Part shown: piece by piece, positions 34,704 through 45,418 of the stretch
Layout: each line of letters opens with the position of its first letter
Numbering within the stretch: position 1 is the stretch's first letter
Assembly (NCBI GenBank): GCA_001465935.1
Contig: LNKV01000125.1
Span: 1 to 48,524 of the forward strand
Direction of reading: 5' to 3'
From: Clarireedia homoeocarpa
Taxonomy: Eukaryota; Ascomycota; Leotiomycetes; Helotiales; Rutstroemiaceae
DNA: 48,524 bases
Translations under genes and position numbers: made by a program
Notes under the pieces: model-generated
The model's input: the letters and a program-made list of their open reading frames with translations, nothing else
The model's database searches: none
What the model was told of the DNA's origin: nothing

Positions 34704-35428
34704 TTTAAATAATATTAAAATCTTCTTTCTTAGAAAATATATTAATCTTGAAAAAACTTTACTAAATAAGTTTATAACTTAATTATTCTTTAATATCCTT
34801 TTATTAAATCTAAAGTAATATTTTTGATTTAATATTATAACTTAATATCGTTAAAGTAGATAGTTGATTTTTAATAAATTTTTATAATATAGAGTAATTT
34901 AATATTAGTAATAATAACTCGGGAACTAAGTATTATATTAAAGTAATTTCAACTTTAATAGATTTATAGAAATTAATATAATCAGAATATATATTTTTTT
35001 TTCTATTTTATTATTGATTTTTAATTATTTTTAATGATTTTTATATTTTTGAAAAGTTAATGAAAAATCGCGATATAAAGTAAAAATATCGATTTTCGAT
35101 AACGATAATAATATCTTGATAGTACTAAGTTGTAAAACAAAGCCGATTACTTTATTCGATCTACTATATTATAATTGAATGTTTTTTTATATATTTTTAA
35201 TAGATTTTTAAATATTTTTAATTATTTTTATATTTTTGAAAAATTAGTGAAAAATCGCGATATAGAGTAAAAACCTCACTTTTCGATACTAATAATAATA
35301 ACTCGATAGTACTAGATCGTATAACAAAGCTGATTACTTTATTCGAACCACTATATTATAATTAGTTGTTATAGCGAAAGATCCGATCGTTTTCGATAAT
35401 TATATACATTTTGGAAAATCCGGGTATA
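34704..35428 (-). promoter_or_regulatory. NL14 5' UTR with two tandem monomers
   Basis: Upstream of ORF1 on the minus strand lies a leader (34704-34986), then a proximal monomer (about 34987-35180), a distal monomer (about 35181-35366) and the cap (about 35367-35428, containing GATCCGATCGTTTTCGATAA). The monomers share a long core, including AAAATCGCGATATA and AAGC(C/T)GATTACTTTATTCGA. The cap occurs only outside the distal monomer. NL6, NL8 and NL24 have a single monomer. Confidence 0.75.
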
Positions 35429-35575
35429 ATAATAGATTTCGATAATAATAATAATATTTTAGTAATATTAGATTATAAAATAAATTTAATTAGTTTATTT
35501 AATTTATTATATTATAATTAATTATAATTAAGAAAGATCAGATCGTTTTTAATAATTATATATATTTTTTTAATT
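35429..35575 (-). mobile_element. NL15: 5' UTR scrap of a LINE
   Basis: A partial monomer plus cap on the minus strand, more mutated than those of NL14: the core at about 35437-35515 and the cap with GATCAGATCGTTTTTAATAA and the TTTTTTAATTCAA outer end. It could be a third unit of the NL14 array or the 5' end of another copy; the intervening TTTTGGAAAATCCGGG argues for a separate copy. Confidence 0.6.
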
Positions 35576-36412
35576 CAATATTTTTTTATAAATAACTAAT
35601 AGTATAAATAATATTAAGATATTTATAATTAAAATAATTAAAATAAAGAGACTAGACTTAATATTAAATAAAAAAGTAATAATAGTAAAAGTAATTAAAA
35701 ATAAAATTAAAGAAACTAATTCTATATTTTAAATATAAAAGTTAGTTTCTTAATTTTAATTATTTAATTAGTTCGTTAATATAAAAAGGTTTTCTATTTT
35801 AATTAATTTAAATTAAAGTCTTAATACTAATTTAATATTATAAAATTAAATTTGAATTAAAGATTTAAACTTAATATTATTTTTAATATTAGTTTTCTTA
35901 GAAATACTAGAAGTATTAGAAATAATAATAATAATAATATAATAGTTATAATAAAATATAAATAAGTTTATTAAAATTATAAATATCAATATAATTAAGT
36001 AGTATATTTTTATAAGAGATTTCAATAAAATAATAATATTATCGATAAATTTAGATTTAAAAGTATTCGAGATATAAAATAAAAATATTAATAATAATAA
36101 TAACTTAGAAATTAAATATTATATCGAAATAGTTTTTAGTTTATTAAATCTATAAAAGCCGATATACTAAGAAATAGTATTTTTTATTAATTTTATAATA
36201 GATTTTTAATTGTTTTTTATTATTTTTATATTTTTTAAAAAGTCGATAAAAAGTCGTGATATAAAGTAAAAATATTAATTTTCGATAATAACGACGATAT
36301 CTCGGTAACACCGGGTTTTAGAATAAAGCCGATTACTTTATTCGATCTATTATATTATAATTAGTTATTATAAAGAAAGATCCGATCGTTTTCGATAACT
36401 ATATAATATATT
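35576..36412 (-). mobile_element. NL16: LINE 5' end (ORF1 start and 5' UTR)
   Basis: A minus-strand fragment with the first ~74 codons of ORF1 (35576-35797, start ATA at 35795-35797) and a 5' UTR to about 36412. The leader (35798-36165) is longer than in NL14 and only loosely similar. The monomer core is at about 36170-36360 and the cap GATCCGATCGTTTTCGATAA ends near 36400. The ORF1 start resembles that of NL14 but is divergent, so this is an old or different variant. Confidence 0.7.
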
Positions 36413-36523
36413 AACTTTACTTTATTTTTAAAAGAGTCTTCTAATTTAATATTAATAGATTAGTTACTAGTTAATCTATTATAGTTTTAAATATATATAA
36501 GTTATTAAAAGGAATAAAAAAAA
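36413..36523 (+). mobile_element. NL17: LINE 3' terminal scrap
   Basis: A plus-strand 3' end: degraded palindrome block and hairpin (about 36462-36505) followed by AAAGGAATAAAAAAA. About 60 bases that other B copies have before the hairpin are missing. Where it starts is unclear. Confidence 0.6.
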
Positions 36524-36531
36524 CATGAAAA

Positions 36532-36545
36532 TAATATTAAAACCT
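36532..36545 (+). repeat. Target-site duplication of NL19, left copy
   Basis: TAATATTAAAACCT, identical over 14 bases to 37503-37516. The low complexity weakens it slightly, but the two flanks also join into a continuous 3' UTR. Confidence 0.85.
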
Positions 36546-37502
36546 TTTTTTTTTCCTTTTAATAACTTATATAAGTTTAAGATTATAGTAAGTCGACTAA
36601 TAGCTATTCTACTAATATCTAAGTATATATAGGCTAGTTATATATTTTTCTAATTTATTAAAATAATATTAAGAGTCTAGCCCTAGTAAATAAAATAATA
36701 ATAATAATAATAACTAAAAAGTAAAACTCTAGATCTAAATAATATTAAAGAAAATATTAGATTTAAATAGTCTAATTATATAATATTAAAAGTCTTAATA
36801 TTGTTTTCGTATTTTTAGTTTATAAATAAACTTCTATTTTAATTAGATAATATTTTTAAAAACAAATATTAGTTTTGCTTATATAAACTAAATTAGTATC
36901 TATTCCGAGTTTAATATTAAATAAAAGCTTTAAACTTAATTAATTAGTATTTAGTTTATCTTTTAACTTTCTTTATATTAAGGTAAATTAATAGTATATT
37001 AATATTAAATATTCTATAATCTCTTTTTAATTATATATATACTTATTAAATAAACTAAAGTCTAATTAGTATAAATAAACTTTAAAATATCTATAATCTA
37101 TTTTAAATTAATAAAAAATACTAGTAATTATATACTTTATATTAAGTAGAATTGAAAGTTTATTTCAAGTAACTAATTTATAAATTAATAGATAATTAGT
37201 CTTTTTAACTAATTAGTTAACTTTCGATTTAATATATTATTTTAATATTAATATCTAGTCTTAGAACTTAATATACTTAATAGTAAAGTTAAAGTAACTG
37301 AAGCTAGTTATAATTATATAAAGATTAATATTAGTATCTTTTTAACTAATTTATTAACTAGTTTATTTCCTTCAATATTATAATATCCTAAAACCTATTC
37401 TAACTTAATACTAATACCTTTTTTAACTATTTCAGTATTAGTTTTATAAACTTAAATTAATTGTTCTTAGTCTAAGTTATTATTTAGTAATATTAAACAA
37501 GT
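36546..37502 (-). mobile_element. NL19: 5'-truncated LINE, subfamily B, with target-site duplication
   Basis: A minus-strand copy inserted into NL18. Reversed T-rich tail at about 36546-36560, hairpin about 36560-36595, 3' UTR to 36819, then about 228 codons from the end of ORF2. Flanked by a 14-base duplication. Confidence 0.85.
36820..37502 (-). pseudogene. NL19 ORF2 C-terminus: RNase H
   Basis: Minus-strand sequence matching NL14 29350-30025: the RNase H second half (PGH...GN block, here degraded) and the C-terminal Cys/His region. A few bases differ around the stop, so the end at 36820-36822 is approximate. Truncated at the 5' side by incomplete reverse transcription, as the intact target-site duplication shows. 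Confidence 0.78.
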
Positions 37503-37516
37503 TAATATTAAAACCT
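37503..37516 (+). repeat. Target-site duplication of NL19, right copy
   Basis: TAATATTAAAACCT, the partner of 36532-36545. Confidence 0.85.
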
Positions 37517-37760
37517 TTAATATTATATAATTAAGTTATTTAAGTTTAATATTTCTTTAATATTCTTTAAATCCGGAATTTTATTTTTTACTTATTTTAT
37601 TATTATTATTTTATTTACTAAGACTAGACTCTTAATATTATTTTAATAAATTAGAAAAATATATAACTAGTTTATATATATTTAAATACTAATAAAATAA
37701 CTATTATCTAATTTATTATAATCTTAGACTTATATAAATTATTAAAAGGAATAAAAAAAA

Positions 37761-37903
37761 TATATATATTTTATAATTTTTTAAGTTAGTATTATATATT
37801 AGTTTATAATTAGTATATTTAAATATTAAATAAAAATAGTTTTTACTTTTTTTATTATAAATATTATAATAATATTAAAAAGTATTATATAATTTATTAT
37901 ATA
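37761..37903 (-). pseudogene. NL20: ORF1 zinc-knuckle scrap
   Basis: Minus-strand sequence matching NL9 20000-20135, the Tyr-converted ORF1 knuckle. It lies between the tail of NL18 and the single N at 37904, so its right end is set by the assembly and not by biology. Confidence 0.75.
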
Positions 37904-37904
37904 N
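37904..37904. other. Single N at a strand switch, probable contig join
   Basis: One N exactly where minus-strand ORF1 changes to plus-strand ORF2. A one-base gap of this kind is typical of joined contigs, so order and orientation across it should not be trusted. Confidence 0.75.
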
Positions 37905-39517
37905 ATAGCTAAGTAATATACTTATCAAAAGTAGTTAGATAGCTAGGTATTTATTTTAATAAAATACTAAAATTTAAATATTATATATTAATATATATCA
38001 ACTAAGCTAAAACTATATTTCTATAAATTAACTAGTTAGTTAATATCTAATATAGTTTATTCTCTTTTATAATATACTAGCTTTACCTTGTTTATATTAT
38101 TAGTATATCCGACTATAAGTTCTTTATATAATAGAAAAACCAAGTTAGTATTAAAAGCTAGCTATAAAGCTTATAAAACCTAGTATTATATAAAATCCTA
38201 GATATATTTAAAACTAGTCTAATAATACTAATAAAAGTAGAAATTATATTAGTTCTATTTTAAATATAGTTAAATATAGCTACTTGTTAATATATTTTTA
38301 GAATATTAAAGCTAGTTAAAAACTACTCTAGTTATTAATTAGTCTAAGCCTAGCTACTAGCCTCTAATAGTGATAGCGATAGCGATAATAACTTAATCTT
38401 AAAAAATACTAAATTAATCTAAATAGTCCGGATTAGACAATTAATATATTACTTAGCCGACTTTATTAGTTTCGAAAAAATCTAGTTATTTAAATTTCTC
38501 TCTTAAGTAGTTACTATATTTTATATAATCTAAATTAGCTATTTATCAAAAGAGAAAGAAGTTAAAAACTATAAAAATAAAGTTTTAATATTAATAACTA
38601 ATTAATTATCTTTTTATATAAACGGCTTCTAACTTAGTAACTTTCTTAAAATAGATATAAACTTAGTTTTCCTAGACTCTAATTAGGCCTTATTAAGAAG
38701 TTATAGTTAGAATATTAGTTTAAATTAGTTAGTTTATAATAGAGAGTTAAAGAGTATTATTTAAATAACTAAATTAGCTAGTTAATTAGTAAGCTAATAT
38801 TAAGAGTATATAATCTATAATAATAATTAATTAGCTTTAACTTATTTAATATTGCTAAACAACAATCTAGATTAAAAACAACTAATACGAGTTTATAAAA
38901 CTAGTATCGAAATAATTAAAAAAGATACTAATATTAAACTAGTATAAGTCTCAAGATATTATAATATCGAAGGAAATAAATTAGCTAATAGATTAGTTAA
39001 AGAAAGTATTAGTATTAATCTTTATATAATTATAACTAGCTTCAGCTATTTAAACTCTATTATCAAGTATATTAAGTCTCAAAACTAGATACTAGTACTA
39101 GAATAATATAATCAATCGAAAGTTAACTAATTAGCTAAAAGAACTAATTATTTATTAATTTATAAATTAGTTACTCGAAATAAACTCTTGATTTTATCTA
39201 ATATAAAGTATATAGTTACTAGTACCTTTTATTAGTTTAAAATAAACTATAGATACTTTAAAGTCTATTTATACTAATTAAGCTTTAGCTTATTTAATAA
39301 GTATATATATAGTTAAAAAGAGACTATAAAGTATTTAATACTAATATACTATTAATTTACTCTAGTATAAAGGAAGTTACAAGATAAACTAAATACTAAC
39401 TAATTAAACTTAAAACTTTTATTTAATATTAAATTCGGAATAGATATTAGTTTAATTTATATAAGTGAAACTAATATCTGTTCTTAAAAATATTACCTAA
39501 CTAGGTCAGAAGTCTAA
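37905..39517 (+). pseudogene. NL21 ORF2: RT thumb, RNase H and C-terminus
   Basis: It starts about 60 codons after the YIDD box (matching NL6 11226) and ends at TAA 39515-39517 after KYYLTRSEV. The linker reads as Ser-Asp repeats (GAT/AGC, 38367-38391), apparently nearest the ancestral state. RNase H is traceable through FYING (first Asp is Asn) near 38615, the Glu block, and YNNN near 38815. The C-terminal Cys/His motif reads Tyr. Frequent stops. Confidence 0.83.
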
Positions 39518-39809
39518 TTTATAAACTAAAATACGAAAATAATATTAAGACCTTTAATATTATATAATTAAGCTATTTAAGTTTAATATTTTCTTTAATA
39601 TTATTTAGATCTAGAATTTTACTTTTTAGTTATTATTAATATTATTATTTTATTTACTAGAGCTAGACTCTCAATATCATTTTAATAAATTAGAAAAATA
39701 TATAACTAGCTTATATATACTTAGACGCTAGCAGAATAACTACTAACTGACCTACTATAGTCTTAGATTTATATAAGTTGTTAAAAGAAATAAAAAAAAA
39801 TAAAAAAAA
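37905..39809 (+). mobile_element. NL21: LINE 3' part, subfamily B
   Basis: A plus-strand copy with the end of RT, RNase H, C-terminal region, 3' UTR (39518-39780, with CTAG and CpG sites kept in the hairpin area) and a tail with A8 and A9 runs at 39791-39809. The 5' side is cut at the N. Confidence 0.85.
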
Positions 39810-39836
39810 TAGATATTTTTATTATTAATATTTAAA

Positions 39837-41240
39837 ATAAAAAACTATTAACTTTAATTAACTAATTAAATATTTAGAATAATAAAATTATTTTTTATTT
39901 AATTATTTTTTTTAATTATAATTATTATATATTCTAGTTTTTTAACTTTAATTAATATTATAAATATTATTATTTTATTATTACTTTTAATTATTTATTA
40001 TTTTAATTTTTAAATTTATTTATTTAATCTTTTTAATTATTTAAATTTAAATTTTTTAAATAAATTTATTTAAAATATTATAATTAGATTTAATAATATA
40101 TCTCTTTATTTATTTAAATAAATAAACTCTTTTATTTTAATTAATTAAAATAATAAAAATCCGAGAACTACTTTTAAATTTATTAATATTAATTTAGTTA
40201 ATTTATTAATTTTTAAAATTTAAAATTTTTTAATTAAAATTTATATAATTATTAGTTTTTATAATAAATAATCTTTTTTCTTAAATTTAATTAAAATATT
40301 TAAAGATTATATTAAATTAAAAAAAATTCGAAAAATAATTAATATACTAATTTTATAAATTAATAATTTAGAATATATTATTTAAAAAATTGAAATTTTA
40401 ATTAAAACTTTTAAATTTTAAAATCTAATTTAATCTTCTTTTATTATTATTATTATTATTATAAAGATTCTAAAAACTAATAATAAATAGAAAATAATAA
40501 TTAAATCTAAATAAATTAATTTTAAACTTATAAATTAATTAATTATAATTTAAAATATTATTAAACTTTTTTTAATTTTTATTATTTATAATTTAATTAA
40601 TAAAGTTTTAATATTAAAAAAATTAAAAGACTAATTATTTTAAATATTATTAATATTTTAATTAAGAAAAATTTTATTATTATTATTATTTTATTTTATA
40701 TAATTAATTTTTTAATTAAAAAACTTAATATTTAAAAAAATTTAATTAATTTTAAAATAATTTAAAAAAATAAGTTTTAATTTAAAATTATATTATATAA
40801 AATCTTAATTTTAAACTTTAATATTTTAAATAAAATAAAATTAGTTTTAAAAAAATTAAGAACTTTTAATAATTCTTTAAATTTTAAATTAATTAAAACT
40901 CTTTATTAATTATTTTTCGAAATTAATTATTTCATTAAAAAAATTAAATTAATTATAATTTTATTTAAAATTAATAAAGAAATTAATTATATTAGAAACT
41001 AAATATATATTATTAAAATCTTAATTAAAATTAATTTAATATTTTTATTATTAAAAATTTAAATATATAATTTAATTTTATTAAAAATAAATTAAATATA
41101 ATTTATATATTAAATCTTATATAACTTTCTAATATTTAAGAAAAAACTTATTTATATTTAATTTTAAAATATATTAAATTATTTTAAAAATTATTTTAAT
41201 TTAAAATTATATAAAATTTTAAAGAAATTTAATTTAAATT
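39837..41240 (+). pseudogene. NL22 ORF1, extreme AT
   Basis: It aligns by eye with NL8 ORF1 from the ATA start region (near 39837) through KNPRT and the Ile/Lys-rich middle to the knuckle region (about 41095-41190), where even Tyr codons are altered. One base is missing near the start relative to NL8, so the frame at the very beginning is uncertain. Codons are almost only AAT, ATT, TTA, AAA, TTT, TAT and TAA. Confidence 0.65.
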
Positions 41241-41249
41241 TATAAATAA

Positions 41250-42604
41250 TTAAGGTATTTAAATATTATAATTAAATTAATTTTTATATTAATTATTAAA
41301 TTAAATATTAATTTATTAATAATCTAAAAATTAAAATTATTTAAATAATCGATTATTTAAATAATTTTAATTTATAATTATAAATTTTAAATTTTTATTT
41401 ATATTTTAAAAGTTTTTAAAATTAATATTATATTAATAATTAATAATTCGAATTCTAATTTATTAATAATTAAATTAAATTAAGAAATTAATATATTTAA
41501 GATAATTAATATTTATAATAAAACTAATTAAATCGAAAATAAAAAAATTAAAATAATTAAAAAAAGTTTATTTTTAAAAACTATTTTAATTAATTTATTT
41601 ATATTAATGAATTTTAATAATAATTATTTTTAATAAAATTTTAATATAATTAATATTTAATCTAATAATTAATTAATTAATTAAATTGAAAATAATAATC
41701 TCGAATTATTAAATAATTTTAAAATTAAAATTTTCTTTTAAGATTTTAATTTATTAATTTTAAATCTAATATTTATTATTTTAAAAATAATAAAATATAT
41801 TAATATTTAATAAATATTAAATATTTAAAATTTAAATTACTTATTAATTTTATTTATAATTAAAAATCTAAATTTAAATTAAAACTATTTAAATTTATTT
41901 TAATTTTTTAATATTAAGAAAGTTAATTAAAAACTTTTTAAAATTAATTTAATTAATTTAACTAATAAAAATCTAATTTTTAATTAGAATTTTTTAAAGT
42001 TTATAAAAATTAATAATTAAAAATTTATTTTTAAAATATTTAATTATATTAAAACCTATTTAAATCAAAATCTTCTTTCAATTTCTAATTAATTAATTTT
42101 TAAAAGTAAAATAAATATTTTATAAATTATTTTAATTTTTTTAATTTTTAATATTAATTAATTTAATTCTTTAATTTTAAAAATTTTTAAAATAATTTTA
42201 TTTTTTAATTATTTAAGAAAAGTTAATAAAAGAATATTAATTAAAAAATTAAGTTATTTAATTAAAACTATTAGTTTATTATATAATATTTAAATTAAAA
42301 ATAAATTTAAAAAATTTATAATTAATATTAAATTATTTTTAATAATTAAAATATAAGAAAATTATATAATTAATTAAAAAATATTAATTTATTTTTTTAA
42401 TATTAAAAAAACTTTCAATTATATATTTAAAAATTAATTATTATTAGTTTTAAAAGATTTAAAACTTTTAATTAATTTAATTATTTAAATTAATTTATTT
42501 TTAAAAACTAGTTAATTTTAATTAATATTTAATAATTAAATTAAATTTTTTTAATTTACTAATTTTAAAATCTTTTAAAATAAATTAATTAGTTTAATAT
42601 AATA
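41250..42604 (+). pseudogene. NL22 ORF2, endonuclease to mid-RT, with two deletions
   Basis: Recognisable are INLLII at about 41310, the endonuclease VNIYN block, NEFNNNYF (GDFN region) near 41610, and the RT part LFFNYLRKVNKRILIKKLSYLIKTISLLYN (about 42200-42290) followed by FFNIKKTFNYI. Compared with NL4, about 300 bases are missing near 42012 (the end of the endonuclease) and about 250 near 42167 (including the GPDG block). It ends before YIDD. Confidence 0.7.
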
Positions 42605-43000
42605 ATTCTGATTAAATTATTATAATATTATATAAAAATATAACTTTTTTAAAAGTAAGTTAGATATTAGATATATATAATTAAATATATAATCTCTTTT
42701 TATATATATATTTTTAAATTCGTATAATCTTTTTAATTTTATAATTATTAATTTTAAAATTATTTAATATCTTTATTAATAATTTTATTATATTATTAAT
42801 AATTTAATTTATCTTTTTAACTATATTAATAGTTATTTAAATAATATTAATAATTAATCTTTTCTTACTTTTAAATCTCTTTTTTAAGAATTCTCTAAAT
42901 AGTAAAAGTAGATTTATTCTAACTTTATTAATATATAATATTATCTTTAAATTATTTATTTTATATAATCTTTAAAAACTTATTATAATAATATATCGAA
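42605..43000. other. Unidentified AT-rich stretch
   Basis: About 400 bases of nearly pure A and T that I cannot align to any LINE copy here. It contains TATATATATA runs and short inverted repeats. No coding signal. It ends at the single N at 43001. Confidence 0.5.
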
Positions 43001-43001
43001 N
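43001..43001. other. Single N, probable contig join
   Basis: One N between almost pure AT sequence and the only GC-balanced 50 bases in the window. The sharp change in composition supports an assembly join. Confidence 0.75.
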
Positions 43002-43276
43002 GGTACTGCGTCGGACTAGGAGCTCGCTTAGCTCCCAATACCCCACCTGGCAAAAAATCATATATTTTAAACCACCCCACTTGGCCGGCTCTTAGCTTAA
43101 CTGAGAAGCCTTGTTTTTCCTTTACTAGGGCTAGACCCTCAATATCACTTTAATAAATTGAATTTATATATTTAAAAACTCTTACCTACACTTAGCCGCT
43201 AGCGGATTAACCGCTAGCCGACCTACTATAGTCTTAGACTCACACAGGTCGTTAAAATAAATAAACAAACAAACTA
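43002..43276 (+). mobile_element. NL23: lightly mutated LINE 3' end, subfamily C
   Basis: It begins with about 50 bases of balanced composition (GGTACTGCGTCGGACTAGGA and on), not seen elsewhere in the window, then the same 3' UTR as NL1, the CCGCTAGCGG palindrome, the hairpin at 43220-43250 and a TAAATAAACAAACAAAC tail. CpA and TGG are retained. The part upstream is beyond the contig join. Confidence 0.8.
43220..43250 (+). other. 3'-terminal stem-loop of NL23
   Basis: Same 31 bases as 184-214, with GACCT/AGGTC and AGTC/GACT stems intact. Confidence 0.6.
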
Positions 43277-45418
43277 CTTAATATTCTAAGTATATAAAGC
43301 TTTTTAATTTCTCTTTCTAGTATTTAGCAATTCTTTTTTAAGCTAGTGGAGCTAGTTACTAGCGTTATATCGTCTATATAAGACCAAACTAAGTAGCTAA
43401 TTAGTAGGAAAAGGTCGCGGATATAAATTAAAAATAAAATAAAGCTAATCAAGCTACTTTAAAGAATACTAATATTGATTAATTAGAATAACTTAATATA
43501 GTTATCGAAGTTAAGTTTTAATAACCGGTCTTTTAAAAAGTAGTTAACTTAAGTTATAAAGCTAATTAGAAGGCTAAGCTTCTTTAGTACCGCTAATAAT
43601 TGATTTTTTAAGATATAGTCAAAAGTTTCTTTAATATCGAGAAATAAGACTAATATTTTAAATTTAATATTATTTTAGATTTTAGCTACTAGTATTAATA
43701 TTATATTAATAATAGACTTTTTAAATTTACTACTAATTTGGGAATTATATAATAAGCTAGTGGTCTCGGCTAAATAGGCTAGTCTCTTAGTTAATATCCT
43801 TTTACTTATTTTATCTAAATAATTAAGAAACGAGATAACTTTATATACTTTTAGAACTAAGTAGTTGGGTTTAGCTAGCTCTTTAAATATAATATTAATA
43901 GTTTATTTCTAATAATAGAGTAGTAGCTAAAATTAATTAATAAACTATATACTTAGAAGAATATATTAAGAATAATTTAGTAAGTTTTATTAATAATATC
44001 CTAAGTAATTTTATCGGGTTCAAGTGTTTTTCCTTTGATTTTAATTGAATAAGCTAATTTTAACTTATTAATTACTAGCTCGGGCTAGCTATCAACTATA
44101 TAACCTGCCTAATCGGGACTAGTCGATGAAAGGGGCTTTGAGAAGAGAGTAGTCTTTAAAATTATCACTTTTCCTTCAAAGCTAGTCTAGCCGGAAATAG
44201 TCGGTAATTTATAATCTAAATAAGGCTTAGTATAGCTAAAAGCTTTATAAATTATCTTCGGGTCGCTAGTCTCTAAGAAACTATTCTAATAATCCTTTTT
44301 AATATATTTAATAGCCGAAAAATAAGAATTATATACTAGTTAGTATTCTTTTTAATAAATTTTAAAATTAAAAAACTTTAGTTTTCTTTAAGCTAGTAAT
44401 ATTGATTTTCTTAAATATTTTAGCTCGCTAGTTTACTAAAGTTTAGCTCTTAATACCAACTTTATTTTCAGAATTACTTTATTAGCCGCTAGCTCGATTA
44501 GTCGAGTTAGTTCCAAGCTAATCGACTCTAAATAGCTTCGATTAGTTGTATTAAGCTTTAGGTTAATTCTAGTAAACTCTAGGGGTTCCTGATTAAGAAT
44601 TAAGCTATTTTCGACTAAATCAACTAGACTAGTCTTAAATAGTCCCTAATTAGCTAGTTTAGTATTATAAGATTAAAGCGAGTTATTTAACCTTTAATTT
44701 TACTTTTTTATAATAAATAAAATTAATAGGTAGTCTAAACTAATATTATCTAGTATTTGCTAGTTATCAATATATCTTGCTAACTCTAAAGTAGCTAAAA
44801 TTAAATTAATAACTAATTAACTAATCTTTTTAAAGAAGGTATTAATTTTAGGATTATTTAATAAATCAAAGTTATTATCTTTAATTCAATTAGCTAATTA
44901 GGTTCTATTTAAAGTAATAGCTAAATTAAAGTTTTACTAAAAGTAGTATATATTAAAATCTCTTAATATAAATAAATTAGTTAAAATAGCTTTTAGAAAT
45001 AAACTTCTTTTAACTATTTTAACTAATTCGCTTTCGATTTGATTAGTCTCGTTATAAATATTAACTATTTCGAATATATTGTTCCCCTCGCTTAATTTTA
45101 ATATTAATAAGTCGGAATTAATATTATTAGCTACTAGTATTATACTAGTAGCTAGTGTTTTAACGATATAAATAAGGGTTTATAACTAGAAGTTTTTTAT
45201 AAAAACTAGGATTTAAATAAAGTTAATATATAATATTGACCGACTATTTAAAAAGTTACTAACACTGATACTAGTACTAGTATTAGTGTTAATAATAATC
45301 TAAAATTCTTAGATTATTATTAGATCGATATTAAACTCAATAACTAATTATAATATTAATTTAGTTACTAGACTATTTCGGTTTAAATTTATTTATATAA
45401 CTCTAATATCCGAGCTAA
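43277..45418 (-). pseudogene. NL24 ORF2: endonuclease and RT
   Basis: Minus-strand ORF2 lacking RNase H. YIDD is intact at 43369-43380. The endonuclease QEPW region reads stop-E-F-stop (Trp codon TAG at 45300-45302). One base is missing near 43912 relative to NL12, breaking the frame between RT blocks. The endonuclease VNIYNETN and KDFN blocks are readable. Mutation is moderate; CpG is common. Confidence 0.83.

Larger units (their letters stand above)
29326..35428 (-). mobile_element. NL14: near full-length LINE, subfamily B, 3' end missing
   Basis: A minus-strand copy of about 6.1 kb: ORF2 29350-33164, ORF1 33165-34703 and a long 5' UTR to about 35428. Its 3' UTR is cut about 25 bases after the ORF2 stop, so hairpin and tail are missing. 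Mutation is unusually uneven: the 3' third (29330-31000) keeps many CpG, CpA and TGG, while the 5' part is strongly AT-rich. It has two copies of the 5' UTR monomer. Confidence 0.88.
36524..37760 (+). mobile_element. NL18: 3'-UTR-only LINE insertion, split by NL19
   Basis: Plus-strand B-type 3' UTR in two pieces, 36524-36545 and 37517-37760, that join exactly when NL19 and one copy of its target-site duplication are removed. It starts with CATGAAAATAATATTAAAACC, the bases just after the ORF2 stop in NL6 and NL21, and ends with hairpin and AAAGGAATAAAAAAAA. So this copy is only about 265 bases long and holds no coding sequence. Confidence 0.75.
39810..42604 (+). mobile_element. NL22: ancient LINE copy, almost pure A and T
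   Basis: A plus-strand copy from the start of ORF1 to the middle of RT. G and C are nearly eliminated: 1 of 60 at 40021-40080. CpG, which other copies retain, is mostly gone too. ORF1 is recognised by the KNPRT block (AAAAATCCGAGAAC, 40156-40169) and the order of landmarks, ORF2 by LINNS..NSNLLIIKL...VNIYNKTN (about 41440-41530). Two blocks are missing from ORF2. Confidence 0.75.

Noticed and set aside
34987..36410. CRISPR or satellite array
   Set aside because: The repeated units are few, long, diverged and tied to LINE 5' ends. There are no short identical repeats with unique spacers.
39810..43000. Mitochondrial DNA inserted in the nucleus
   Set aside because: The composition suggests it, but landmarks of LINE ORF1 and ORF2 can be followed in the right order, and no rRNA, tRNA or respiratory gene is seen.
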